Assembly (NCBI GenBank): GCA_017548545.1
Contig: JAFYZW010000089.1
Span: 1-47,060, forward strand
Reading direction: 5' to 3'
DNA length: 47,060 nt
Source of the DNA: Bacteroidales bacterium
GTDB taxonomy: Bacteria > Bacteroidota > Bacteroidia > Bacteroidales > UBA3663
Shown: piece after piece, positions 33,395 to 41,736 of the stretch
Layout: every line of letters starts with the position of its first letter
Position numbering within the stretch: position 1 is the first letter of the stretch
Notes under the pieces: model-generated
Seen by the model: only the letters and a program-made list of their open reading frames with translations
Database searches by the model: none
What the model was told of the DNA's origin: nothing
Program-made: the position numbers and the translations under genes

Positions 33395-33422
33395 GACAAT
33401 TCCAAAAAAATACATATCTTCG
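33392..33422 (+). promoter_or_regulatory. Promoter of the zapA operon, fused to the preceding terminator
   Basis: TTTG (33392-33395) then 19 bp, then TATCTTCG (33415-33422), one mismatch from TAnnTTTG. The ATG at 33439 is 16 bases further. Confidence 0.6.
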
Positions 33423-33438
33423 CACACAATTTTATGTC

Positions 33439-33738
33439 ATGAGTATCGACTTTCGCAAACTGACCGGCGACTTGCGCAGGCTGATTGGCCAACTCAAGAA
33501 ACGTTGCCTTGAGGCAGAAGCCCGCGTAGCGGACCTGCAGCGGCAACTGGACGAACAGCAGGAAAAATGCAGGAAACTGGAGAAGGAGAAAGCCGAACTC
33601 GACAGAAAATATCAGAATCTCCGGTCCGGACTGGCTGCCACGGGAAACGATCCCGAGCAGGTGGAACAGCTGAAGAAACAATACCTCGCCATGGTAAGCG
33701 AGATAGATGCTTGCATCCAGACGTTGCAACATGGATAA
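33439..33738 (+). CDS. Small coiled-coil protein encoded with ZapA
   Basis: 99-residue protein, strongly helical, with a heptad-rich coiled coil at about 12-62 (AEARVADLQRQLDEQQEKCRKLEKEK). I do not recognise a named family. Its 3' end overlaps the zapA start by 8 bases, so translation is coupled, and the pair resembles the ZapA/ZapB logic of a coiled-coil partner for the Z-ring, but this is inferred from neighbourhood alone. ATG at 33439 is used because the ATG five bases earlier runs at once into a stop. Confidence 0.8.
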   Translation: MSIDFRKLTGDLRRLIGQLKKRCLEAEARVADLQRQLDEQQEKCRKLEKEKAELDRKYQNLRSGLAATGNDPEQVEQLKKQYLAMVSEIDACIQTLQHG

Positions 33739-34039
33739 AAAGATCAGAATCAATATACAGGTCGGAGAGTCGATCTATCCCCTGTGGGTTGAGCCCAAAG
33801 AAGAACCGCTCTTTCGCGAGGCCGCCCGAATGGTGAACCGAAGACTCATTGCCTATAGTACAAAATTTCGAGGTGCAAATCTCCCCTCCGAGCGAGTGAT
33901 GGCTATGGCTGCCATCGATTTGGCAGTATTGTGCCAAAAGCAAGGTGACAATGCCAACCTCGAAGCCACCGAAGCCAATCTGGCAAACATCGTGGCGGAT
34001 TTGCAGGAGTTCCTTGGTGAGGACGCTACACAGTCCTGA
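33731..34039 (+). CDS. zapA: Cell division protein ZapA
   Basis: 102-residue protein that promotes FtsZ bundling. The start MDKKIRINIQVGESIYPLWV and the FREAARMVNRRLIAYSTKFR segment match the ZapA globular head; MAMAAIDLAVLCQKQGDN begins the C-terminal coiled coil. The start codon overlaps the upstream coiled-coil gene. It is followed by a 161-base spacer with a possible 6S RNA and then rny, an arrangement that I recall for Bacteroidota. Confidence 0.9.
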   Translation: MDKKIRINIQVGESIYPLWVEPKEEPLFREAARMVNRRLIAYSTKFRGANLPSERVMAMAAIDLAVLCQKQGDNANLEATEANLANIVADLQEFLGEDATQS

Positions 34040-34170
34040 ACCATCGTTACATCCTCGACTATATGCCTAAGACTGCACACACAATTCCCCTTTTCCAGCA
34101 GGCATCCATCGCTTACCGGCATCTCTTCCACGAGAATGTCGGCGCTGCTGCATTTGCACATTTTTAACTC
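34020..34170 (+). ncRNA. ssrS: Possible 6S RNA (ssrS), boundaries uncertain
   Basis: The zapA-rny spacer has a block starting GCCTAAGACTGC (34065) that resembles the conserved segment GCCTTAAAACTGC of gamma-proteobacterial 6S RNA, and CCGGCATCTC near 34116 resembles its GGCGGCATCTC. A 10-bp hairpin (34116-34142) is seen. In E. coli ssrS also lies beside zapA. Against it, the long paired arms of a 6S RNA are not obvious, and the 5' arm would need to run into the zapA coding end. A covariance-model search would settle it. Confidence 0.35.
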
Positions 34171-34200
34171 AATTATATACTTTCAATCCCTGTTCTATCA

Positions 34201-35736
34201 ATGACATCAATAATCTTAGCAGCGATCATCGGTTTCGTCTTCGGAGGCGTCATCGTTTTCGCTATATGGAACACATTCCTGGGTAAGTCCTATAAGAAGA
34301 CCCTGGCTGAAGCCGAGAAAGAAGGCGAACTCCTCAAGGAGCAGAAACTCGTTGAAGCGAAGGAAAAGATCAGCCGTATGCAGAGTGAATTGGACCGACA
34401 GGCCAATCAGCGCAACCAGAAGTTGCAGCAGAACGAGCAGCGCATCAAGCAGCAGCAACAGCAGCTCCAGCAGAAGCAGAGTGAACTGGACCGTCGCATC
34501 AACGACAACGACAACACCCGTCAGAACCTGCAGAAGCAGCTCGACCTTGTGGAGCAAAAGAAGAAGGAGGCCGATGCACGCATCACCGAAGGCCGCAAGA
34601 TGCTCGAGCAGATTGCCGGTTTGAGTGCCGAAGAAGCCAAGAAGAACCTCATCGAAGGTCTGAAGGACGAGGCAAAGACCGAAGCAGCCAGCTACATTAA
34701 CGAAATCATGGACGATGCCCGCATGACGGCCAATAAGGAAGCCAAGTCGATCGTCATCAAGACCATCCAACGTGTCGCCACCGAAACTGCCGTCGAGAAC
34801 TCCGTCACCGTCTTCCACATCGATTCCGACGAGGTGAAGGGACGCATCATCGGTCGTGAGGGCCGCAACATCCGCGCTCTGGAAGCAGCTACCGGTGTCG
34901 AGGTCGTCGTTGACGACACCCCCGAAGCCATCGTCCTCTCCTGTTTCGATCCCGTACGCCGCGAGGTGGCACGTCTTGCCCTCCATCAGCTTGTGCTCGA
35001 CGGTCGCATCCATCCTGCACGCATCGAGGAGGTGGTGGCCAAGGTCAAGAAGCAACTCGAAGAAGAGATCATCGAGACTGGCAAACGCACTTGTATCGAC
35101 ATGGGTGTACATGGTCTCCATCCCGAATTGATACGCATGATCGGCAAGATGAAATATCGTTCATCTTACGGCCAGAATCTCCTGCAGCACGCACGCGAAA
35201 CTGCCAACCTCTGCGCCATCATGGCTGCCGAACTTGGGCTAAATGTCAAGAAGGCACGCCGCGCAGGCTTGCTCCACGACATCGGCAAAGTGCCCGACGA
35301 CGAACCCGAATTGCCACACGCATTGCTTGGCGCAAAGATTGCCGAGGAATTTAAGGAGAAGACTGACATCGTCAATGCCATCGCCGCACACCACGAGGAG
35401 TGCGAGATGACCTCCATCATCGCCCCCATCGTACAGATCTGTGATGCCATCTCGGGTGCTCGTCCTGGTGCTCGTCGCGAGATTGTCGAAGCCTACATCA
35501 AACGTCTCAACGACCTCGAGAATCTTGCACAGTCGTATCCCGGCGTCGTCAAGTCGTATGCCATCCAGGCTGGTCGCGAACTGCGCGTCATCGTCGGCGC
35601 CGACAAGATCTCCGATGCTGAGGCCGAGAAGCTCTCCGCCGATATCGCCCGCAAGATACAGACCGAAATGACCTATCCCGGACAGGTCAAGATTACCGTG
35701 ATTCGCGAAACACGTTCCGTAGCTTACGCCAAGTAA
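34201..35736 (+). CDS. rny: Ribonuclease Y
   Basis: Membrane-anchored endoribonuclease that starts mRNA decay. 511 residues: an N-terminal transmembrane helix (about 3-24), a long coiled coil rich in Gln, Lys and Glu (about 30-190), a KH RNA-binding domain with [12 protein letters not shown] (214-225), and an HD phosphohydrolase domain with the metal-binding HD pair at 359-360 (GLLHDIGKV), followed by AHHEE and the conserved C-terminal REARSV-like [10 protein letters not shown]. The length matches the family. ricT follows after 30 bases, joining two genes linked with RNase Y function, since RicT proteins modulate RNase Y in Bacillus. Confidence 0.97.
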   Translation: MTSIILAAIIGFVFGGVIVFAIWNTFLGKSYKKTLAEAEKEGELLKEQKLVEAKEKISRMQSELDRQANQRNQKLQQNEQRIKQQQQQLQQKQSELDRRINDNDNTRQNLQKQLDLVEQKKKEADARITEGRKMLEQIAGLSAEEAKKNLIEGLKDEAKTEAASYINEIMDDARMTANKEAKSIVIKTIQRVATETAVENSVTVFHIDSDEVKGRIIGREGRNIRALEAATGVEVVVDDTPEAIVLSCFDPVRREVARLALHQLVLDGRIHPARIEEVVAKVKKQLEEEIIETGKRTCIDMGVHGLHPELIRMIGKMKYRSSYGQNLLQHARETANLCAIMAAELGLNVKKARRAGLLHDIGKVPDDEPELPHALLGAKIAEEFKEKTDIVNAIAAHHEECEMTSIIAPIVQICDAISGARPGARREIVEAYIKRLNDLENLAQSYPGVVKSYAIQAGRELRVIVGADKISDAEAEKLSADIARKIQTEMTYPGQVKITVIRETRSVAYAK

Positions 35737-35766
35737 GCCGAGGTGCTATTGCTGAAAGGATATCTC

Positions 35767-37047
35767 ATGGCAGCAAAAAAAGAAATCGAATATATTGACG
35801 CCATAGAACCCTTTGAGGTTTTTCAATCGGAGCCCTGCCAGAAGGACTCGGACAACCGCCGAAGTCACTGTCAGATTTGCCGACAGAACAAACCCCAGAT
35901 GGTCTATGACTATATGGACGATGCTCCTGAGTTGGTCGGCGAGTGCCCGTATGTGGAGGTGCAGTTCAAGAACACCCGCAAAGGATACTATCTCAACTCC
36001 GAAGGTCTGGACCTGCACAAGGGTGATATCGTGGCTGTCGAGGGCAATCCCGGACACGACATCGGCGAGGTGACACTCACCGGCTACCTGGTGCATCTGC
36101 AGATGAAGAAGAGCAACTTCCACTTCGATTCGCCCGATGCCCAGAAGAAGGTGTTCCGTCATGCCCGCGAGAACGACATGCAGCGCTATTACGAAGCGAA
36201 AGCCCGCGAACAGGAGACGATGCTGCGCAGTCGTCAGATTGCCGAAGGCCTGGGTCTGGAGATGAAGATCGGCGACGTGGAGTTCCAAGGCGATGGACAG
36301 AAGGCCATCTTCTATTACATTGCCGACGGTCGCGTCGATTTCCGACAGCTCATCAAGGATCTCGCTGCAGCCTTCAAGATACGCATCGAGATGAAGCAGA
36401 TCGGTGCACGCCAAGAGGCAGGACGCATCGGCGGCATCGGACCATGTGGCCGCGAACTCTGTTGCGCCAAGTGGCAGACACGGTTCCAGTCGGTCGGCAC
36501 CGCCGCCGCCCGATTCCAAGACCTTTCGCTCAATCCCCAGAAACTGGCCGGCCAGTGCGCCAAGCTGAAGTGCTGCCTCAATTACGAGGTCGATTGTTAC
36601 ATGGAAGCCAGCAACGAGATTCCTGGCAAGGACATCGTCCTCTATACGCTCGCAGGCGAATGGCATCTCTTCAAGGTCGATACTTTGGCGCGCAAATGCA
36701 CTTATTCGTCCGGACGGGAGGGTGGCTTCAACCTGGTCACCATCACGGCCCAGCGTGCGTTTGAAGTATATCATCAGAACAAGCACGGCGAGAAGCCCGA
36801 GCGACTCGATATCGAGGGTAACGAGGTCGCAAACAGCCCGGAATTTACCGATGGTGTAGGCGACGAAGCGCTTAATCGCTTCGACCGGTCGAAGAAAAAG
36901 AAGAAGCGTGCAAACAAGATCCGAAACAATGACAACAAACAACAGGATAGCCAGAATCAGGGCAATCCGTCGAATGGCAATGTTGACAACAATGGCGGTG
37001 GTAGCACTGATGGTGAGCGCCTGCCAAAGCAACACGGACGGAACTGA
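35767..37047 (+). CDS. ricT: RicT-like PSP1 domain protein
   Basis: 426-residue protein of the PSP1/RicT (YaaT) family. In Bacillus RicT forms with RicA and RicF an Fe-S-containing complex that modulates RNase Y. The start is ATG at 35767 (MAAKKEIEYID); the upstream GTG is unlikely. The PSP1 domain runs through about 60-220, and the cysteine cluster GGIGPCGRELCCAKW ... CAKLKCCLNYEVDC (about 220-285) is the probable Fe-S site. The extra Cys motif SHCQICRQ near residue 34 is also seen. The last 70 residues are a low-complexity K/N/Q-rich tail. Its 3' end overlaps gldH by more than 70 bases. Position directly after rny supports a joint role in RNA turnover. Confidence 0.9.
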   Translation: MAAKKEIEYIDAIEPFEVFQSEPCQKDSDNRRSHCQICRQNKPQMVYDYMDDAPELVGECPYVEVQFKNTRKGYYLNSEGLDLHKGDIVAVEGNPGHDIGEVTLTGYLVHLQMKKSNFHFDSPDAQKKVFRHARENDMQRYYEAKAREQETMLRSRQIAEGLGLEMKIGDVEFQGDGQKAIFYYIADGRVDFRQLIKDLAAAFKIRIEMKQIGARQEAGRIGGIGPCGRELCCAKWQTRFQSVGTAAARFQDLSLNPQKLAGQCAKLKCCLNYEVDCYMEASNEIPGKDIVLYTLAGEWHLFKVDTLARKCTYSSGREGGFNLVTITAQRAFEVYHQNKHGEKPERLDIEGNEVANSPEFTDGVGDEALNRFDRSKKKKKRANKIRNNDNKQQDSQNQGNPSNGNVDNNGGGSTDGERLPKQHGRN

Positions 37048-37510
37048 GCCTGACTACAATGTGGTCATCGATGTTCCCATACTCGGATGGAAAGTTGCCG
37101 ATACCCTGATCTTCTCCATTCAAATCACAAGTCCTTCGACCATACGTACCCCTATCCTACAGGGTATGCCCTACCAATTGGGCTACAGCGTACGAATGTC
37201 GTCCGACTATCGGTTCACACGAGTGCCCATGCAATTCATCGTCCAGCAGACCGACACTACTGGAGGCCATGAGCACATCGTGCGAAACGTTTTGCGCCAG
37301 CACATAGCCCCAGCCGTGCGCGACACCTTAGGCCATCCCCTTGGACCATCGTGGGGCTCACTCATCGACTACGACAACTACATCAACAATCTGACCATCC
37401 GATTCGATTCGGTTGGCACTTATCGCATGATACTCATCCCCGACACCAGGGATGTGTCAGGCCTTGTCGGGCTCTCTGCGATAGGGCTTACATTGTCAAA
37501 ACAATATTAG
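36929..37510 (+). CDS. gldH: Gliding motility lipoprotein GldH
   Basis: Lipoprotein of about 193 residues in the GldH family, named from gliding flavobacteria but kept in non-gliding Bacteroidales, where the role is unknown. The signal MAMLTTMAVVALMVSAC gives lipidation Cys at about residue 32, followed by the mature domain with YNVVIDVPILGWKVADTLIF and LRQHIAPAVRDTLGHPLG, PSWGSL. Three ATGs are possible (36929, 36974, 36980); all overlap the low-complexity tail of ricT in another frame. A strong palindromic terminator abuts the stop codon. Confidence 0.85.
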   Translation: MTTNNRIARIRAIRRMAMLTTMAVVALMVSACQSNTDGTEPDYNVVIDVPILGWKVADTLIFSIQITSPSTIRTPILQGMPYQLGYSVRMSSDYRFTRVPMQFIVQQTDTTGGHEHIVRNVLRQHIAPAVRDTLGHPLGPSWGSLIDYDNYINNLTIRFDSVGTYRMILIPDTRDVSGLVGLSAIGLTLSKQY

Positions 37511-37546
37511 TTCAACTTTCGCGCTCGCGAAAGTTGAAAATTTTTT
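37511..37546 (+). terminator. Terminator after gldH
   Basis: Perfect 12-13-bp inverted repeat TTCAACTTTCGC / GCGAAAGTTGAA with a very small loop, then AATTTTTT. It begins the base after the gldH stop codon and closes the zapA-rny-ricT-gldH run. Confidence 0.92.
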
Positions 37547-37635
37547 CACACGTCGATGCAAGGTTTTCTGACTTTCTGCATTTATTTGATAAATCAAGAT
37601 CATTGACGATAATAAAGAAACTTTTCAGTTCCATT

Positions 37636-40515
37636 ATGTTAAACAAAGGTATTTTCCTCTGGTTTTCATTCTTCCTCCTTGCCTTCCCTGTTATCCTCAA
37701 GGCACAAACAACGGAGCAATACCTGCAAGTTGCCGGTGATCATGCGGCCCTCTATCAGGGACGCATCGAACCCGGGTTCCCACTGCAGGCCTGGACCGAC
37801 CATCCTTATTGGGACAGCAAGGAATTCGTCGTCGGCGACGTCTGTTTCAAAGGGATGCTCTATCCGAACGTCGGACTGCGCTTCGACATCTATCGCGACT
37901 GGCTAGCCGTTCTCTCCCCAATAAGAGGAATAGCCATCCTCCCCGATCAGGATAAGATTGATTACTTCGTCATCGATGGCAAGCGCTTTGTCCTCATTGA
38001 CGGATACTACTGCCAAATCCTTCTGGAAGGGGAGCATGTGGCATTGATACATCGTCGCCTCAAGACCCGTGTCAGCGATGTCATTGAAGACTTGCATACG
38101 TTGCACAGACTGTCAACCGACGACGACTATTTCCTATACACACCCGATTCAGAACCTCTGAAGCTCAAGAATGTCAAGACCCTCATCGAAGCATACCCCC
38201 AATTCAAGCAGCCGCTGCGCAGCAACAGCCGCAAGTTGAAGCACAAATACCATGACATTCACCTTGAGAAGAGCCTGTGCGAAGATGTGACCTATCTGGA
38301 CCAACTGCTCGCCGGAGCCCCTCTCTTCTCTATTCAGGACTTTTCGGACCTTTCGGGTCTTCCAGCTCCGAGCATGTTCGCCTGGAGCCAGGCTCCCGAT
38401 TCCATCTTCACGAACGAACCAGTAAACATCAAGGCATTCTACGCCTATCGAGGCGACAACAAACCCGAATATGAGGAAGAGGAAACCGTTTATGAATCGG
38501 ACATCTTCACCGACCTCGAACCCATTCGCGAAGACCACATCCTCGACGAGGTAACCGTTCAGGGTTTCCTCCAGAAGGTCAACAACGCTCAAGTGGGCAT
38601 GGAGAAGTTCCGTCCCGCCCAGCTTCGCAACATCCCCTTGGCATTGGGTGAAGCCGATGTGATGAAGATGGTGCAGACCCTCCCCGGTGTCAAGACCATG
38701 GGCGAAGCGTCGAGCGGCTTCAATGTACGAGGTGGTGCTGCCGACCAGAACCTCATCCTACTCAATGGCAACACCGTCTTCAATCCGATGCACATGTTCG
38801 GCATCTTCTCGGCATTCAACAGCGACATGGTGGGCGAAACCGAACTCTACAAGAGCGGTATTCCCACGCAATATGGTGGTCGTATCTCCTCGGTCATGGA
38901 CATCCACAACCGCACTGCCGACTGGAAGGAGTTTCACGGGTCGGCCAGCATCGGACTCGTCACCAGCAAGGCCACTCTCGAAATACCCATCGTCGCTGAC
39001 CATGCCACACTCCTCTTGGGCGGACGTTCGACCTATAGTGACTGGATGCTGAAGATGATTCCCGAGAAGAGCGGCTATCGCGACGGCAAGGCCGGTTTCT
39101 GGGATGCCAGTGCAACCCTCGCTACAGCCATCAATCGCAATCAACGTATCAATGCCTATTTCTACGTCAGCAACGACCGCTTCTCGTTCTCGGAGTTCGA
39201 CAAATATGGGTACACCAACCTCAACGGTTCGCTCGAATGGAAGAGCCGTTACAACGATCGAGTGAGCTCCAGCCTTTCAATCGGCATGGACCACTACGAC
39301 TATTACAACGAGGAAAAAGAGATGATCTATGATGCCGCTCGTCTTTCGTTCGACATCAATCAATGGTTTGCACGTGCCAATGTCAACATCGATATTGCCG
39401 AAGACCACCAGTTGCTGGCAGGTCTCAACACCCAGTACTATCAGCTCAACCCCGGCACCTACGAACCCATCGGAGGCGAATCTTACATCGCCTACACGGA
39501 GCTCGATCAGGACAAGGCCGTCGAGTCGGCAATCTTTGTCGAAGACACCTGGCAGGTGTTACCCCAACTGAAGCTCATCGGCGGCCTCCGATACAACCTC
39601 TTCAATGCTCTGCGCGAAGGCAAGACTCACACCTACCACTCGCCCGAAGTTCGTCTGTCGGCAAGCTATAAGCTAGCCGAAGACCAGTCCGTCAAAGCCA
39701 GCTTCAACACGATGCACCAGTTCATTCACAAGGTTTCGAACACCAGCATCATGTCGCCCACCGACACCTGGACACTCAGCAACTCGAAGATCAAGCCCCA
39801 GGAAGGATGGCAGGTGGCCGCAGGCTATTACTACCAGACCCACAATGCCAAGTATGAGGTCAACGTCGAGGCCTACTACAAGCAGATGAACAACTACCTG
39901 ACCTATCGCAGTGCAGGCAAGTTGCTTATGAATCCCGACCTTGAGAACGATGTCATTGGTGTCCATGGACGCGCCTACGGCGTGGAACTCCAGCTCAAGA
40001 AAGATGTCGGCATGCTGACAGGATGGGTGAGCTACAGCTATTCGCGCACCGAACTCCAACAGAACGATGCCCCCGACGCCCTGGCCATCAATGGCGGCGA
40101 ATGGTTCCCTGCCGAATACGACCGCCCGCACGAACTCAAGTTCGTAGGCAACTACAAGTTCACCCACCGATACAGCTTATCGATGAACCTCGACTATAGC
40201 ACGGGTCGCGCCACCACAATCCCAGCCGGTCAGTACTACAACTATCAGCAGGGTCGTCTCCTCCCATTCTACACCAAACGCAACGGATATCGTATGCCCG
40301 ACTATTTCCGCGTCGATGCATCGTTCAACATCGAGCCTTCGCATCACCTCACCGCGCTAACCCATTCCTGGATCTCCTTCGGATGCTACAACGTTCTGGC
40401 TCGCAAGAATGCTTATTCGATCTACTATCTTGCCCAATACGGTTCCATTCAGGGCTACAAGCTTTCGATCTTCGGTGCTCCCATCCCCTTCGTTTCCTAC
40501 AATATCAAGTTCTGA
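37636..40515 (+). CDS. TonB-dependent outer-membrane receptor
   Basis: 959-residue receptor. ATG at 37636 gives the signal peptide MLNKGIFLWFSFFLLAFPVILKA; the frame is open upstream only by chance. Residues 60-145 form an N-terminal domain (FVVGDVCFKGMLYPNVGLRFDIY) in place of the carboxypeptidase-like domain usual in this phylum; I do not know its name. A linker follows to the DHILDEVTVQG junction at about 300, then the plug (about 305-425: MVQTLPGVKTMGEASSGFNVRGGAADQN, QYGGRISSVMDI) and the 22-strand barrel to the end (LSIFGAPIPFVSYNIKF). It is not a SusC. It is followed after 3 and 6 bases by a DUF4249 lipoprotein and an MG2/plug-like protein. A weak TTTATTTG at 37581 may be its promoter. 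Confidence 0.9.
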   Translation: MLNKGIFLWFSFFLLAFPVILKAQTTEQYLQVAGDHAALYQGRIEPGFPLQAWTDHPYWDSKEFVVGDVCFKGMLYPNVGLRFDIYRDWLAVLSPIRGIAILPDQDKIDYFVIDGKRFVLIDGYYCQILLEGEHVALIHRRLKTRVSDVIEDLHTLHRLSTDDDYFLYTPDSEPLKLKNVKTLIEAYPQFKQPLRSNSRKLKHKYHDIHLEKSLCEDVTYLDQLLAGAPLFSIQDFSDLSGLPAPSMFAWSQAPDSIFTNEPVNIKAFYAYRGDNKPEYEEEETVYESDIFTDLEPIREDHILDEVTVQGFLQKVNNAQVGMEKFRPAQLRNIPLALGEADVMKMVQTLPGVKTMGEASSGFNVRGGAADQNLILLNGNTVFNPMHMFGIFSAFNSDMVGETELYKSGIPTQYGGRISSVMDIHNRTADWKEFHGSASIGLVTSKATLEIPIVADHATLLLGGRSTYSDWMLKMIPEKSGYRDGKAGFWDASATLATAINRNQRINAYFYVSNDRFSFSEFDKYGYTNLNGSLEWKSRYNDRVSSSLSIGMDHYDYYNEEKEMIYDAARLSFDINQWFARANVNIDIAEDHQLLAGLNTQYYQLNPGTYEPIGGESYIAYTELDQDKAVESAIFVEDTWQVLPQLKLIGGLRYNLFNALREGKTHTYHSPEVRLSASYKLAEDQSVKASFNTMHQFIHKVSNTSIMSPTDTWTLSNSKIKPQEGWQVAAGYYYQTHNAKYEVNVEAYYKQMNNYLTYRSAGKLLMNPDLENDVIGVHGRAYGVELQLKKDVGMLTGWVSYSYSRTELQQNDAPDALAINGGEWFPAEYDRPHELKFVGNYKFTHRYSLSMNLDYSTGRATTIPAGQYYNYQQGRLLPFYTKRNGYRMPDYFRVDASFNIEPSHHLTALTHSWISFGCYNVLARKNAYSIYYLAQYGSIQGYKLSIFGAPIPFVSYNIKF

Positions 40516-40518
40516 CCT

Positions 40519-41730
40519 ATGCGCTCGTACATATATAATATAATTATTGCCACGTTATTGTGCTGCTCCTGCATCGATGAGTTCGAGGCAGATCTACCTT
40601 CGTCGGACACCCGTATCCTTTGTGTTGAAGGTTCCATCTGTAGCAATACCGACTGCACCTTCTACCTCTCGCATGGCATTCCGATCAAACTTGACGACGA
40701 TGAGATTTACGACGGCTTCGCAATCTGGGATGCACAAATTGCCGTGCATGGATCAGACGGCCAGATATGGCAAGGTCATAACATCTACGAAGGTTATACA
40801 GGCTCTACCTACGACAAATACATTGGCTACGGCGGCTATGGCTTCATGCAAGGCACCTACGTGGTCCCTGTCGGACAACTTGACCCATCCACTGAATACT
40901 GGCTCGAAATAAACTGGAATGACAACACTTACATCTCCAAGCCCCAACTTCCGCTCCCGACACCTGAAATTCAGAACGTCTCGTGGGGAATGTCGGTCGA
41001 TGGACAGTATGTCAATATCATGGTCACCCCTGCCCCCACCGACACCAAGGAGCAGTATTACCGTTGGAACTACGAAGAGACCTGGGAAGTGCATACACCC
41101 TTGGTTGCCTTTTACGAATACGTTCCCGAACAGGACGCAATCCTACGTGTCAATCAATACCTCAATATCGGATGGGCTCATGCCAACGGCCGCTTCTCTA
41201 AGCTCGGCAGCAACGAAAGCTATCAGGATGGTCAGATAAACAATCTTGTAGTTTATCAGATTCACAAAGATGAAGACCGATTTGTCTATCGATATTACAC
41301 CCGTGTCTATCAGACGGCCATCACCCGCGAAGAATATGAATACGAGAATCTCTCTCGTCAGCTCAGCGACGAGATGGGAGGCCTCTTCACCCCGCAACCT
41401 TCTGCCTTGCCCACCAACATCAAGTGCCAGACGGCCGACCTGCAGGCCATCGGCTATATCGGAGTGAGCCTCAACACCACTTCGGCCCATGTCTATGCTA
41501 ATCGAAGTGAAGTAAACCACGTGGACAGGCGCGTGGTGCAAATGGCCGAAGATGACCTTCTCCAATCCACATGGTACTGGCTTTGGCTAATGGGATGGCG
41601 TGTCTATGAATACAACCCGGGAAGTCCCTTCCCTCCCACTTGGACACGCCGCTGGTGTGTCGATTGCACCGACCCTTCGTGGGGAGCATCACTCGATCGT
41701 CCCTCTTTCTGGGTAGATAAAGAAGAATAA
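40519..41730 (+). CDS. DUF4249 family lipoprotein
   Basis: 403-residue protein beginning MRSYIYNIIIATLLCCSC, a lipoprotein signal with probable lipidation Cys at about 18 followed by IDEFEAD, an acidic stretch like the surface export signal of Bacteroidota lipoproteins. The mature part starts in DUF4249 fashion (SDTRILCVEGSICSNTDCTFYLS) and is beta-rich. DUF4249 genes in this phylum are usually next to a TonB-dependent receptor, as here, so it probably acts as the surface partner that captures the receptor's ligand. The ligand is unknown. Confidence 0.85.
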   Translation: MRSYIYNIIIATLLCCSCIDEFEADLPSSDTRILCVEGSICSNTDCTFYLSHGIPIKLDDDEIYDGFAIWDAQIAVHGSDGQIWQGHNIYEGYTGSTYDKYIGYGGYGFMQGTYVVPVGQLDPSTEYWLEINWNDNTYISKPQLPLPTPEIQNVSWGMSVDGQYVNIMVTPAPTDTKEQYYRWNYEETWEVHTPLVAFYEYVPEQDAILRVNQYLNIGWAHANGRFSKLGSNESYQDGQINNLVVYQIHKDEDRFVYRYYTRVYQTAITREEYEYENLSRQLSDEMGGLFTPQPSALPTNIKCQTADLQAIGYIGVSLNTTSAHVYANRSEVNHVDRRVVQMAEDDLLQSTWYWLWLMGWRVYEYNPGSPFPPTWTRRWCVDCTDPSWGASLDRPSFWVDKEE

Positions 41731-41736
41731 AAAACA

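Noticed and set aside
34063..34167. 34-codon frame (MPKTAHTIPLFQQ...) in the zapA-rny spacer
   Set aside because: No leader, no homologue that I know of, and the same bases are better explained by a possible structured RNA.
34216..35121. 301-codon frame opposite rny, Leu-rich
   Set aside because: The leucine runs are just the antisense of the Gln/Lys/Glu-rich coiled coil of RNase Y.
35746..37035. 429-codon open frame on the minus strand opposite ricT
   Set aside because: It mirrors the codon pattern of ricT, has no family motif and no promoter; the plus-strand protein has a clear PSP1 domain and cysteine cluster.
37577..37590. Promoter TTTATTTG for the TonB receptor gene
   Set aside because: One mismatch in the TA of the -7 box and no -33 TTTG at the right distance; kept only as a remark.
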